Counted from the first letter of the stretch, positions 41,673-51,661 are shown. The stretch: DNA of 64,000 nucleotides from JACVRW01 sp963850205 (GCA_963850205.1 CAWKKJ010000015.1:567632-631631); one strand, 5' to 3'. Numbers and translations: made by a program. The notes: generated from the sequence alone by a model not told the origin.

Positions 41673-42191
41673 TCACCACGGCGAAGGCGCCGGCCGGATT
41701 GGCGGCCGGTCGGTGTAGGCCTCGCGTGCGTCGCTCGTCTCGGTCTCCACCGTTGCGCCGTGGCGGGCGGCGGCCGGGTTCACCGAGTACACGATCTCGG
41801 CGTCGGGGGAGCGCGTGCCGACCATCAGGATCGCGCACGGCTCCTCGCCGGCGCCGACCGTGATGTGGTCGGTGCCGGGCGGGCAGTGGAGGTAGTCCCA
41901 GGGGCGAAGCCGGCGCTCCTCTCCCTCCACGACCGCAATGCACTCGCCGCGCAGGACGAGGAAGCCCTCCTGGTTGGTCTCGCGGTGGTAGAAGCCGGGC
42001 GTCTCCCCCGGGCGCAGGATGTGGACGCCGATCCCGAGCAGCGCCGACGGCGCGTGTGGTGACTCGAAGCCGCACCAGATTCCGCCGCCCTCGAGCGTCC
42101 ACCAGCCGATGTCGGCGAGGTTGAGGATGAACCAGCCGTCGTCGGCAGGCTGGAGGCCGGTTTCGGTCGTCTCGATCTTCGCTTCGTGCAT
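41673..42191 (-). CDS. Cupin-domain protein
   Basis: The 172-residue protein has a cupin barrel with GFYHRETNQEGFLVLRGE (His and Glu ligands) and PPGTDHITVGAGEEP (His). It begins MHEAKIETTETGLQPADDGW and its tail is polar. It ends 4 bases from the encapsulin stop, convergent, and follows the LysE gene by 12 bases on the same strand. A small-molecule isomerase/dioxygenase or binding protein; no substrate is evident. Confidence 0.78.
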   Translation of the reverse strand: MHEAKIETTETGLQPADDGWFILNLADIGWWTLEGGGIWCGFESPHAPSALLGIGVHILRPGETPGFYHRETNQEGFLVLRGECIAVVEGEERRLRPWDYLHCPPGTDHITVGAGEEPCAILMVGTRSPDAEIVYSVNPAAARHGATVETETSDAREAYTDRPPIRPAPSPW

Positions 42192-42203
42192 GCCCGGGGA
42201 CGC

Positions 42204-42812
42204 TCAGCGATCGGCGAGCGCAAGGCGCCCGGCGAGCGCGAGGAAGGCGCCGCCGAAGATCCGGCGCATCCAGGTGACCACCCGGGGCCTGGAGATGACG
42301 TGGTTACGCACGCCGGCGGCGAACACGCCGTAGACGGCAAAGACCGCGAACGTGACCAGCATGAAGACTGCGCTCAGCCCGAGCATCGTCAGCGACGCAT
42401 GCGGCTCGGAGATGCTCACGAACTGCGGCAGGAAGGCGAAGAAGAACAGGGTCAGCTTCGGATTCAGGAGGTTGATCAGGACCCCGGAGAGGATCACCTT
42501 CCCTGCCGGAAGGGGGGCTGCGTCCTCGACCTGCGGCGTGCTCTTGTCCCTGATGGTGGTCCAGGCCATGAACACCAGGTAGGCCACGCCCAGGTACTTC
42601 AGGACCTGAAAGGCGAGCGCGCTCGTGTGCAGGAGCGCGGCGAGGCCGGTGATCGCCGCCAGCATGTGCGGTACGACACCGAGGGTGCAGCCGAGAGCGG
42701 CGACCAGGCTTGCGCGTGCACCGCGGGCAAGGCCTGCCGCGAGCGTGTAGAGCACGCCGGTACCGGGGGTTGCGACGACGACCAGCGTGGTCAACAGGAA
42801 CTCGGTGCTCAC
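42204..42812 (-). CDS. LysE/RhtB-family amino acid exporter
   Basis: The 202-residue protein has six helices with the family segments VVVATPGTGVLYTLAAGLAR, GCTLGVVPHMLAAITGLAAL, YLGVAYLVFMAWTTIRD and LINLLNPKLTLFFFAFLPQF. GTG 42812 is the start; no clear binding site precedes it. LysE proteins export amino acids or homoserine-type compounds. It is divergent from the carotenoid oxygenase gene, 67 bases apart. Confidence 0.87.
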   Translation of the reverse strand: MSTEFLLTTLVVVATPGTGVLYTLAAGLARGARASLVAALGCTLGVVPHMLAAITGLAALLHTSALAFQVLKYLGVAYLVFMAWTTIRDKSTPQVEDAAPLPAGKVILSGVLINLLNPKLTLFFFAFLPQFVSISEPHASLTMLGLSAVFMLVTFAVFAVYGVFAAGVRNHVISRPRVVTWMRRIFGGAFLALAGRLALADR

Positions 42813-42879
42813 GGAGGGATCATTTTTACCGGACCCTCGTCTGGCCGGTGGGCAGCACCTCGCGGTTAGGGTGGCCGCT

Positions 42880-44332
42880 GTGAGCACTTCTCGCCGGAAA
42901 TTCCTCCGCGACGGCGGCGCCGCCGTGGCCGCTGCGGGCCTCGCGCGCGTCGCCGGCTCATCGTCCGAGGCCCACGCGCGGCCCGCCGTCCGCCGGCCGG
43001 CCTTCGCTCTGCTTCACCTCGCTCGAGCGTGAGACCCGGATCCCTGTCCTCCCGGTCGAGGGGCGGATGCCGAGCTGGCTGACGGGCGCGCTGCTGCGCA
43101 ACGGGCCGGCGCTGTTCGAGATCGGCCCCCGACCGCTTCAACCACTGGTTCGACGGCCTGGCCATGCTGCACGCGTTCTCCTTCGAGCGCGGCCGGGTGG
43201 CCTACGCGAACCGCTTCCTGCGCTCGAGCGCCTACCGCGCCTGGAAGCGGGAGGGCCGGATTCGCTTCTCGGAGTTGGCCAGTTGGGCCGGGTCCCCAAC
43301 GGCAACGTGTCGATCGAGCGGCTCGGCGGACAATTCCGGGCGCTCACCGAGCTACCCGTGTCAGTGCGCTTCGACCCGAAGACGCTACGCACTCTGGGCG
43401 TGGATGCGGACCTGCCCACCGGCCGGCTGGGCACCGCCCACCCACCACGACCCGCGGACGGGTGACCGCTTCGGCTACGAGATCGAGCTCGTGCCGCCCA
43501 CCGCGCTGCGGATCGTCTCGCACCGCAATGCGCGCCGCCAGCTGGCTTGGATCTCCCAGAGCGCGCCCGGCTACCTGCATTCGTTCGCTCTCACCCCGCG
43601 GTACGTGGTGGTGCTCGCTCAGCCCTTCACCTTCGACCTCGCCCGCTTTCTGCGTCCCGACCGGGGCCGATCCTCACCAACTACGGCTGGGACGCCTCCC
43701 AGCCGCTGCGAATCGAGGTCATCGACCGCAGCGGCGGCGGTGTGGTCTCGACCACCGAGGTGGAGCCGTTCTTCGTCTTCCACCACGTCAACGCCTTCGA
43801 GCGGAATGGGAAAGGTCGTGCTCGACGTGTGCGCCTATCCCGACGCATCGATCATGGACGCGCTGTACCTGAAGCGGCTCCGCCGCGGCCGGAAGGTGCC
43901 GCGGGCCGGCCTGCGGCGGATCGAGGTCGATCCCGCGCGCCGGCGAGCGACGCAGCGCGACCTGGTCGAGCCGAACTTCGAGCTCCCGCGCGTGGACTAC
44001 GACACGCCAACGGACGGCCCTACCGCTACGCCTTCGGCGTCGGCCTGCGCGGACCGAACAGCAGGTTCGTCGACCAGCTGGTCAAGGCCGACGTCAGGCG
44101 AGGGGAGGCGCTCACCTGGCATGACCCCGGGACCTTTCCCGGCGAGCCGATCTTCGTCCGCCGCCCCGGGGGGCGGAGGGACGACGCCGGGGTGGTGCTC
44201 TCGGTGCTGCTCGACGCCGGGCGCCGCAGCTCGGCGCTGGTGGTGCTGGACGCTAACACCATGGAGGAGGTCGCGCGGGCGTCGGTGCCGCACCACATTC
44301 CCTTCGGCTTCCACGGGGTGTACGCGCGGTAG
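42880..44332 (+). pseudogene. Tat-type carotenoid oxygenase family gene, about seven frame breaks
   Basis: The start at GTG 42880 gives a Tat signal, SRRKFLRDGGAAVAAAGLAR. The RPE65/carotenoid cleavage dioxygenase family then appears in pieces in changing frames: LLRNGPALFEIG, FDGLAMLHAFSFERGRVAYA, GRVPNGNVSIERLGG, ELVPPTALRIVSHRN, TTEVEPFFVFHHVNAFERNG, LDVCAYPDASIMDALYLKRL and GFHGVYAR at the end. Breaks are near 43010, 43130, 43280, 43440, 43660, 43806 and 44015. Histidines usual as iron ligands (HHVN, the final HG) are recognisable. The number of breaks suggests a pseudogene or poor sequence here. Confidence 0.7.
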
Positions 44333-44364
44333 CAGAGGCGGGTTGCGAGACTCCATGCCCGCCG

Positions 44365-45921
44365 ATGGCCGACTACGGACATGAGCTCGAGTTCGGCATC
44401 TTCCTCACCCCGGCCGCGGACCAGGCCGCAAGCGTCATCGAGACGGCTCAGCGAGCCGATGACTCCGGTCTCGATCTCGTCTCCTTCCAGGATCACCCCT
44501 ACCAGCCGCGGTTTCTCGACACCTGGACGCTGATCTCGTTCCTGGCCGCCGCGACCGGCCGGGTGAAGCTCGCGCCCAACGTGCTGAGCCTGCCGCTGCG
44601 GCAGCCGGCGGTGGTCGCGCGGTCGGTGGCCAGCCTGGACATCCTCAGCGGGGGGCGGATCGAGCTCGGGATCGGGGCCGGGGCCTTCTGGGACGCGATC
44701 GGGGCGATGGGCGGCCGCCGGCTCACCCCCGGGCAGGGGGTCGATGCCCTGGCCGAGGCGATCGAGATCATCCGCGGGATCTGGGCGGCCGGCGAGGACG
44801 ACGGCCTGACACTGGAGGGCGAGCACTACCGGCTGACAGGCGCCAAGCGCGGGCCCGCGCCGGCCCACGACGTGGGTATCTGGATCGGTGCCTACAAACC
44901 GCGGATGTTGCGGCTGACCGGCCGCGTGGCCGACGGCTGGCTCCCCAGCGTCCCCTACCTGGAGCCCGGGCAGCTCGAGAGCGGCAACGAGCGGATCGAC
45001 GAAGCGGCGCTGAAGGCCGGCCGTGATCCGGCGGCGATCCGCCGCCTGCTCAACGTCGGCGGCAGCTTCACCGACGGCAGCCCGGGTCCGCTGTCGGGCT
45101 CAGCCTCCGAGTGGCCGGGACAGTTGGCCGAGTTGGCGACCGAAAGGGGCGTCGCCACGTTCATCGTCATGGGCGACGATCCCGCGGTGGTCGAGGCCTT
45201 TGCGGAGGTCGCGCCCGCGGTCCGGGCGCTGGTCGAGGTCAACCGCTCCCCGGCGCCGCAGCGCGAGGCGGTGCCCGTTTTCGGGCAGGAAGGGGAGGCC
45301 GCCGGCGAGTACGAGCGCCTCGGGGTCACCCCGACACCCGATACCGAGCGCCTCCGCGACTCGATGCCGTGGGACGAGGCCACCCGTCCTCATCGTCCGC
45401 CGTCGGCTCCGAACGTCCGCTACACCGAGCAGGGACGCCGGATCGGCCAGCACCTGATCGACGTGCATGACCATCTCCGTGCCGAGCTCACCGAGCTCCG
45501 TTCGGTGGTCGCGCAGGTCCGCGAGGGGGAGCTCAGCGCGGGCGAGGCCCGCAGCACCCTGAACCAGATGGCGATGAGGCAGAACGACTGGACGCTCGGC
45601 GCCTTCTGCACGCGCTACTGCCGGGTCGTCACCCAGCACCACCATCTGGAGGACGTCTCGGTCTTCCCTCATCTCAAGCGGTCCGAGCCCACGCTCGAGC
45701 CGGTGATCGACCGCCTCACGGTCGAGCACCATGCGATCCACGATGCGATCGAGACCGTCGACCGCGCCCTGGTCGACCACCTGGACGATCCGCGCGACTT
45801 CGACGGGCTCCAGGCGGCCATCGACGCGCTCACCGACACGTTGCTCTCACACCTCTCCTACGAGGAGCACGAGCTGGTCGAGCCGCTGGCCCGGGTCGGG
45901 CTGGGGCCGGGCCAGCTCTGA
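44365..45921 (+). CDS. Luciferase-like (F420-type) oxidoreductase fused to a hemerythrin domain
   Basis: The 518-residue protein has a TIM-barrel LLM domain at about 8-310: LEFGIFLTPAADQAASVIET, LVSFQDHPYQPRFLDTWTLI, LDILSGGRIELGIGAG, and IWIGAYKPRMLRLTGRVADG. After a linker a four-helix hemerythrin/HHE domain follows at about 355-515: IDVHDHLRAEL, TQHHHLEDVSVFPHL, VEHHAIHDAI and HLSYEEHELVEPL, giving the H...HxxxE...H...HxxxE iron ligands. The F420 or FMN cofactor is from family knowledge. The fusion is unusual: a flavin oxidoreductase joined to a diiron O2/NO-binding unit. Confidence 0.85.
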   Translation: MADYGHELEFGIFLTPAADQAASVIETAQRADDSGLDLVSFQDHPYQPRFLDTWTLISFLAAATGRVKLAPNVLSLPLRQPAVVARSVASLDILSGGRIELGIGAGAFWDAIGAMGGRRLTPGQGVDALAEAIEIIRGIWAAGEDDGLTLEGEHYRLTGAKRGPAPAHDVGIWIGAYKPRMLRLTGRVADGWLPSVPYLEPGQLESGNERIDEAALKAGRDPAAIRRLLNVGGSFTDGSPGPLSGSASEWPGQLAELATERGVATFIVMGDDPAVVEAFAEVAPAVRALVEVNRSPAPQREAVPVFGQEGEAAGEYERLGVTPTPDTERLRDSMPWDEATRPHRPPSAPNVRYTEQGRRIGQHLIDVHDHLRAELTELRSVVAQVREGELSAGEARSTLNQMAMRQNDWTLGAFCTRYCRVVTQHHHLEDVSVFPHLKRSEPTLEPVIDRLTVEHHAIHDAIETVDRALVDHLDDPRDFDGLQAAIDALTDTLLSHLSYEEHELVEPLARVGLGPGQL

Positions 45922-45935
45922 GCCACGACGGCTCA
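45919..45935. terminator. Short bidirectional hairpin between convergent genes
   Basis: TGAGCC-ACGAC-GGCTCA is a perfect six-base stem that includes the stop codon of the upstream gene and the last bases before the next gene's stop. A small shared terminator is possible; the stem is short. Confidence 0.35.
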
Positions 45936-46760
45936 GCGTCCCAGCACGGCGATCATCCGCAGCGGTCCTCCGGAACCTCCCTCGATCTTCATCGGCAGCG
46001 CCACCACGGAGAAGCCGCGTCCGGGGAGCTTGGGCAGGTTGGCCACGTTCTCGAAGACGGGCACGTTGGCGGCGCCGAGCACCCGGTGCGCGCGGAACGT
46101 CGTCGACTGCCCGCGATCGATGCTCGCCGTGTCGATCCCCACCGCCTTCACCGCCCGCCGGCGCACGAGCCAGCGCGCGGCGGGCGCGCTCAGGCCCGGG
46201 AAATGCAGCTTCGCCACTGCCTGCTCACCGCGTTCGGCGGTGCCGAGGTAGCGCTCGGCGTTCGGCCAGTAGCGCCCGAAGCCGGTGTGCAGGAGGACCA
46301 TGGTGCGCCGCGGGATGCGCCCGTAGCGCCTCTCCCAGGAGCGCAGGTCGGCCCGGGACACCAGGTAATCGCGGTTGGCCAGGGCACGCTCCGACACGTC
46401 GACGACCACCGCCCGGCCCACGAGCCGCCGCAGCGGAAGCTCGTCAGCCTTGTCGCCGCCGCGCGCGAAGTGGATCGGGGCGTCGAGGTGGGTGCCACCG
46501 TGTTCGGCGGCCGCGAAGTCGTTGGCGGCGTAGTACCAGCCGCCCTCGGTCTCGCCTTCGGCAACCTCGGTGAGCTTGAACTTGCTGGCCGTGGGCCAGT
46601 AGATCGTGTCGTCGTTGAAGGGATGCGAGAGGTCAACGAGGCCTCGCAGGGCGGGCGCCGAACCGCGCTCCAACTGGCCGGCCCCGGCGATGGCGCCGCT
46701 CAGGGCCGCACCGGCGACTCCGGCCAGACAACAGGCGAACAGGACGAGGATGCGCTTCAC
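45933..46760 (-). CDS. Exported cyclase-family (kynurenine formamidase-like) hydrolase
   Basis: The 275-residue protein has a signal peptide (MKRILVLFACCLAGVAGAAL), then LVDLSHPFNDDTIYWP and the metal-binding motif AAEHGGTHLDAPIHFARGGD, as in the cyclase/formamidase family with Zn or Mn bound by His and Asp. GIDTASIDRG and AHRVLGAANVPVFENVANL match the C-terminal active-site loop. ATG 46760 follows GGAGG. It acts outside the cytoplasm on an amide, lactone or formyl substrate not known here. Confidence 0.86.
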   Translation of the reverse strand: MKRILVLFACCLAGVAGAALSGAIAGAGQLERGSAPALRGLVDLSHPFNDDTIYWPTASKFKLTEVAEGETEGGWYYAANDFAAAEHGGTHLDAPIHFARGGDKADELPLRRLVGRAVVVDVSERALANRDYLVSRADLRSWERRYGRIPRRTMVLLHTGFGRYWPNAERYLGTAERGEQAVAKLHFPGLSAPAARWLVRRRAVKAVGIDTASIDRGQSTTFRAHRVLGAANVPVFENVANLPKLPGRGFSVVALPMKIEGGSGGPLRMIAVLGR

Positions 46761-46859
46761 GGTCTACCTCCTTCGGGTGCTCGTGTCGACGGAGTACCCG
46801 AGGCGGCGGGCGCCTATCCGCCCCGTTCCTGACCGCCGACAGCGGACAGCGCCGATGCG

Positions 46860-47275
46860 CTAACCGCACACGGGAAGCGGGCTGAGCCGACGTAGCCGGC
46901 GGCAAGCCCAGCGGCCGAGTCCCGCCGCCTGGGGGTCGGCGAGCACGATCCGCTCGGCCCCCAGGTCTGCGCCCAGGCCACGATTGCGGCGGCGGCGCCC
47001 AACCCCGCGTGGCCGAGCACGGTGAGGTCGACCGCGTCGTCAGCCTCGACGACGAGCCTCGCCCGCGCCAGCTCTGACTCGGCCAGCTCACGCTGTACGC
47101 CGTTCCAGTACACCGAGCTCACGCCGCAGCAGCGTGCGTTCTCGGGCTCGACCGGCGCGAGCGCGACCACCGACAACCGCGTGCCTTCGCGCTGCGCGGC
47201 ACGAGCGGTCTCGAGCAGCGTGGTGTCGGCGGCCTCGCTGGCTCCGTAGACCACGAGCGTGAGCCTCTCAGGCAT
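46860..47275 (-). CDS. Universal-stress-protein-like small protein, one-base frame break
   Basis: From ATG 47275 the protein reads LTLVVYGASEAADTTLLETA, LSVVALAPVEPENARCCG and DLTVLGHAGLGAAAAIVAWA, an alpha/beta UspA-like fold. Then the frame breaks near 46967. With one base restored, the end is DLGAERIVLADPQAAGLGRW followed by CRRLRRLSPLPVCG-stop. The length is 138 residues, usual for Usp. An ATP-binding G-x2-G-x9-G is not clear. Confidence 0.6.
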
Positions 47276-47335
47276 GTCGAAAAGCCTAGGGCGGGCAGGG
47301 CTGGGAGATGCTTGACCCGTAGGCTCGCTTTCGTC

Positions 47336-47914
47336 ATGCCCCTGGTGGATCACGGCGAGAGCGTCCTGGTCGTCATCGACGCGCAGGAGGGGTTCTACCG
47401 GGGACCGCTCCCTCTCGACCAGAGCGCTCGCGCCCGGGCGGCGCTCGATCGCATGGTCTGGCTCGCGAAGGTGGCCCGGCAGCTCTCGGTGCCCGCGGTG
47501 CTGACCGAGGAGGATCCGCAGCGAAACGGCTCCACGTATCCCCCGATCGCCGCCGTCTTTCCGGAGGTCAAGGCGGTGGAGAAGCCCACCTTCGGCCTCA
47601 CCGGCACCCCGGAGATCGTGAGCCAGGTCGAGGCCACCCGGCGAACGACGGCGGTGCTGGTCGGCTACGAGACCGACGTGTGCGTCGCCCAGTCCGCCGT
47701 CGGCCTCAAGGAGCGCGGCATGCGGGTGGTCGTGGTCGAGGACGCCGTGTTCTCACCCGGGGAGATGCATGCACGCGGGCTGGCCCGGATGGCCGCCGAC
47801 GGAATCGAGCTCAACCACTGCAAGGGCCTTGCCTACGAGTGGACCCGGACGCTGGAGCGGTCGCGAGAGGTGCTCGAGGCGCCCGAGGTGGGAGAGCCTC
47901 CCTTCCGGCTCTGA
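47336..47914 (+). CDS. Isochorismatase-family cysteine hydrolase
   Basis: The 192-residue protein has the family triad: the aspartate in VLVVIDAQEGFYRGPLP, lysine in AVEKPTFGLTGTPE and the nucleophile cysteine in LVGYETDVCVAQSAVGLKER. It fits nicotinamidase or isochorismatase-like hydrolases. ATG 47336 is the start. It is divergent from the Usp-like gene and converges on the aldo/keto reductase. The substrate cannot be inferred. Confidence 0.88.
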   Translation: MPLVDHGESVLVVIDAQEGFYRGPLPLDQSARARAALDRMVWLAKVARQLSVPAVLTEEDPQRNGSTYPPIAAVFPEVKAVEKPTFGLTGTPEIVSQVEATRRTTAVLVGYETDVCVAQSAVGLKERGMRVVVVEDAVFSPGEMHARGLARMAADGIELNHCKGLAYEWTRTLERSREVLEAPEVGEPPFRL

Positions 47915-47926
47915 GCGGCTCCCGGC

Positions 47927-48913
<987 letters not shown>

Positions 48914-48945
48914 TTCCCTGCCTCCCTCGTTGAAGGGCTTCGACG

Positions 48946-50373
48946 TTAGTGGAGGTCCCGCGTGCGGTTGAGCGCGTCCAATGCCGCGACCTTGTAGGCC
49001 TCGGCCAGCGTCGGGTAGTTGAAGACGGCGGAGACCAGGAAGTCGAGCGCGCCCTCCCGGTTCATGAGGGCCTGGCCGATGTGAACCAGGTCGGTGGCCT
49101 GGGCCCCGATCACGTGCACGCCGAGCAGGCTGTGGTCCTCGGCCGAGACGAGGAGCTTCAGCATCCCATCCTCCTCGCGCATCATCAGCGCCTTGGCCAG
49201 CTCCCGCCACCAGGCGATACCCACCACGTACGGCACCGCGGCCTCGGTGAGCTCCTCCTCGGTGCGACCCACATAGGAGATCTCGGGGATCGCGTAGATC
49301 CCGATCGGGACCAGCTCGGGCAGCTGGGAGACCGGTTCGCCGAAGGCGTGGAGCGAGGCCAGGCGCCCCTGCTCCATGCTGGTGGCGGCGAGGCCGGGCG
49401 GGCCCGCCACATCACCGACCGCGAAGATGTGGGGCACGGCCGTGCGGTAGTCGTCGTCGACCTCGATGCGGCCGCGCTTGTCGCATTCGAGGCCGGCTCG
49501 GTCCAGGGCCAGCCCCTCGGTGGCGCCCTGGCGCCCGGTGGCGTAGAGCAGCGTGTGCGAAGAGATCTGCTTGCCCGACGCCAGGTGCGTGATCACCCGG
49601 CCGTCGTGGCGTTCGACCGAGGTCACCTCCTCGTTGAAGCGGAAGGTGACGTTGCGCTTGCGCAAGAGGTACTGGAGCGCGACCGTGATCTCGCGGTCGA
49701 CGAAGGGGAGAAGCCGGTCCCTGGCGTCGACCAGCGTCACCCGGGTGCCCATCGCAGCGAACATCGACGTGTACTCCACCCCGATGACCCCTGCGCCCAC
49801 CACGGTCATCGTGCGCGGCATGTGGTCCTCCAGCCGCAGGATGCCGTCCGAGTCGATCACCCGCTTCTCGTCGAAGTCCACGCCGGGGGGTCGCGCGGGC
49901 CGCGTACCCACGGCGATCACGATGTTCTCGGCGCTGACGATCGTCTCCTTGACCTCGCCCGTGTCGTCGTGGATCTTGACCCGGTGCTCGTCCTCGAAGG
50001 AGGCGTCGCCCACCAGCAGCCCCACGCCGTTGCGGCGAAACTGCTCGCGCACCACTGCCGTCTCGTCGGCCACGACCCGCGCGGTGCGGTCGCGCAGATA
50101 CTGCGCCGCGGCGGCTTCGTGGCGGTCGGGGTGCAGTGGATCGGGTATGTCCGCGCCGCGGCCCGCGATGTCCTCGAGGATGGCCTGGCGCAGGGTCTTC
50201 GAGGGAACCGTCCCGGTGTGGATCGAGACGCCGCCCACCCGCTCACGACGTTCGACCACCCCGACCCGCTTCCCCAGCTTCGCCGCCTGAACCGCCGCGC
50301 GCTGCCCGCCCGGCCCCGAGCCGATGACGAGGAGATCGAGGTCCATCGCGCCAGGGGTCATAGCATCGTTCAT
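48946..50373 (-). CDS. sthA: Soluble NAD(P)+ transhydrogenase
   Basis: SthA moves hydride between NADPH and NAD+. The 475-residue flavoprotein has FAD loop LLVIGSGPGGQRAAVQAAKL, NAD loop MTVVGAGVIGVEYTSMFAAM and dimer interface motif VFNYPTLAEAYKVAALDALN. The region that holds the CxxxxC disulfide in lipoamide-type reductases reads GGVSIHTGTVPSKTLR with no cysteine pair, which is the mark of the transhydrogenase. Start ATG 50373 overlaps the TspO stop as ATGA; in-frame ATG 50361 and ATG 50346 are alternatives. Confidence 0.9.
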   Translation of the reverse strand: MNDAMTPGAMDLDLLVIGSGPGGQRAAVQAAKLGKRVGVVERRERVGGVSIHTGTVPSKTLRQAILEDIAGRGADIPDPLHPDRHEAAAAQYLRDRTARVVADETAVVREQFRRNGVGLLVGDASFEDEHRVKIHDDTGEVKETIVSAENIVIAVGTRPARPPGVDFDEKRVIDSDGILRLEDHMPRTMTVVGAGVIGVEYTSMFAAMGTRVTLVDARDRLLPFVDREITVALQYLLRKRNVTFRFNEEVTSVERHDGRVITHLASGKQISSHTLLYATGRQGATEGLALDRAGLECDKRGRIEVDDDYRTAVPHIFAVGDVAGPPGLAATSMEQGRLASLHAFGEPVSQLPELVPIGIYAIPEISYVGRTEEELTEAAVPYVVGIAWWRELAKALMMREEDGMLKLLVSAEDHSLLGVHVIGAQATDLVHIGQALMNREGALDFLVSAVFNYPTLAEAYKVAALDALNRTRDLH

Positions 50374-50735
50374 GAGCGGTTGCGGGCGGCGATCGTCCAG
50401 TTCAGCGCGGTCGCGAAGGCGACCCAGAGCACATGGGGGACCAGAAGGAGCGCGGCCCGTGGGGTACGCCGGCGCAGGCGAACGATCAGCGCGACCGTGG
50501 TGCGCTGGGCGCGGCGGACGTCCAGCATCGAGAGGGCGATGCAGCCGTAGAGAATCGTCCATACCGGGCCGAAGACAGCTCCGGGCGGCTGCCAGGCCGG
50601 CTTTTTCAGCCGCCGGTACCAGCGGCTCGAGATCGCGGGCGCCGACGCCACCGACCCCGCCACGGCCGTCGCGACCACCGCCGCGGCGATGGCGGCCGCC
50701 TCGGCCGTAGACGGATGGCTTCGGTCCTCGGCCAT
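50370..50735 (-). CDS. tspO: TspO/MBR-family protein with an apparent in-frame internal deletion
   Basis: TspO is a five-helix membrane protein binding porphyrins. The protein keeps TM1, the signature SSRWYRRLKKPAWQPPGAVF, GPVWTILYGCIALS and the last helix LLLVPHVLWVAFATALN. The segment that normally lies between (helix 3, with an LN..W..LFF-type motif) is missing: RRAQRTT runs straight into VALIVRLRRRTPRAA. Length is 121 residues, against about 160 in the family. It is likely non-functional or altered. ATG 50735; ATGA overlap with sthA. Confidence 0.75.
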   Translation of the reverse strand: MAEDRSHPSTAEAAAIAAAVVATAVAGSVASAPAISSRWYRRLKKPAWQPPGAVFGPVWTILYGCIALSMLDVRRAQRTTVALIVRLRRRTPRAALLLVPHVLWVAFATALNWTIAARNRS

Positions 50736-50794
50736 GGCAGCCGCCGGAAGGTACCGCACGGCCTCCGGCCCGGCCTGCGTTCACTAGCCGGCGC

Positions 50795-50825
50795 TTGACA
50801 TATACCTATATCAGCATATAATGTC
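50795..50825 (+). promoter_or_regulatory. Consensus promoter overlapped by an inverted repeat at the regulator start
   Basis: TTGACA (50795-50800), 16-base spacer, TATAAT (50817-50822). The -10 box overlaps the annotated ATG 50821. GACATATA (50797-50804) and TATAATGTC (50817-50825) form a near-perfect inverted repeat across the whole promoter, which fits autorepression by the ArsR-type gene. Confidence 0.65.
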
Positions 50826-51183
50826 CGGCATCGCACGCGCAGCCACTACAGCGGATGCCTTTAACGCGGTGGCCGAGCCCCGGCGGCGGGAGATCCTGGA
50901 TGTCCTCGCTAGTGGAGAGCGGCCCGTAAACGACCTGGTGGGCCAGCTCGGGCTGGCTCAACCACAGGTGTCCAAGCACCTCCGGGTGCTCCGCGAGGTG
51001 GGGGCGGTTCACGTGCGAGACGAAGGACGGCAGCGTCTGTACCGGCTGAACGGCGAAGCGCTCAAGCCGATTCACGATTGGGTGAAGGCCTACGAGCGCT
51101 CCTGGTCGGAGCGGTTCGGCGAGCTGGATGCCGTGTTGGACGACCTCAAGCAGAAGGAGAACAGAGATGGCAGCGACGAGTAG
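50821..51183 (+). CDS. ArsR-family regulator of an SRPBCC gene
   Basis: The 120-residue protein has the winged helix AFNAVAEPRRREILDVLASG, VGQLGLAQPQVSKHLRVLRE and VGAVHVRDEGRQRLYRLNG, but no metal-site cysteines. This SdpR-like subgroup is typically paired with AHSA1/SRPBCC genes. The start ATG 50821 lies within the -10 box, so the true start may be further down, for example GTG 50869, or the promoter is another. It overlaps the SRPBCC gene by 17 bases. Confidence 0.87.
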   Translation: MSGIARAATTADAFNAVAEPRRREILDVLASGERPVNDLVGQLGLAQPQVSKHLRVLREVGAVHVRDEGRQRLYRLNGEALKPIHDWVKAYERSWSERFGELDAVLDDLKQKENRDGSDE

Positions 51184-51661
51184 CGGAACGGCGAAGGTCA
51201 CGCTCCCCGCCGACGAGCAGATCCTCATCACACGGGAGTTCGACGCTCCCAAGCACCTGGTCTACAAGGCCTGGACCACACCGGATCTGGTCATGCGCTG
51301 GTGGAGCGGCCACCGCGGCGAGATGAAGATCGCCGACATCGACCTGCGGGTCGGCGGCATGTGGCGGTACGTGATGGTGGCCGGCGAGGGCGGCTTCGAG
51401 GTCGCCTTCCACGGCGAGTACCGGGAGATCGTCCCGGACGAGCACATCGTCACGACCGAGGTCTTCGAGCATCCGTCCGCCGAGGGCGAGGTGGGGCTGA
51501 ACACCGTGACCTTCCAAGAGGAGGACGAGCGCACCACGCTCACGCTCCTCGCGGAGTACTCGAGCAAGGACGTGCGCGACGCGATCATCGACTCCGGGAT
51601 GGAGGGCGGTATGCAGGAGCAGATGGACGTGCTGGAGGAGATCGCGGTCTCGCTCCGCTGA
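51167..51661 (+). CDS. SRPBCC (AHSA1-like) domain protein
   Basis: The 164-residue protein has the START/AHSA1 fold: ILITREFDAPKHLVYKAWTT, MRWWSGHRGEMKIADIDLR, GGMWRYVM and a final helix with GMEGGMQEQMDVLEEI. It binds a hydrophobic ligand. Coupled with the ArsR-type gene; such pairs are common and their ligand is mostly unknown. ATG 51167 follows AGGAGAACAG. Confidence 0.9.
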   Translation: MAATSSGTAKVTLPADEQILITREFDAPKHLVYKAWTTPDLVMRWWSGHRGEMKIADIDLRVGGMWRYVMVAGEGGFEVAFHGEYREIVPDEHIVTTEVFEHPSAEGEVGLNTVTFQEEDERTTLTLLAEYSSKDVRDAIIDSGMEGGMQEQMDVLEEIAVSLR

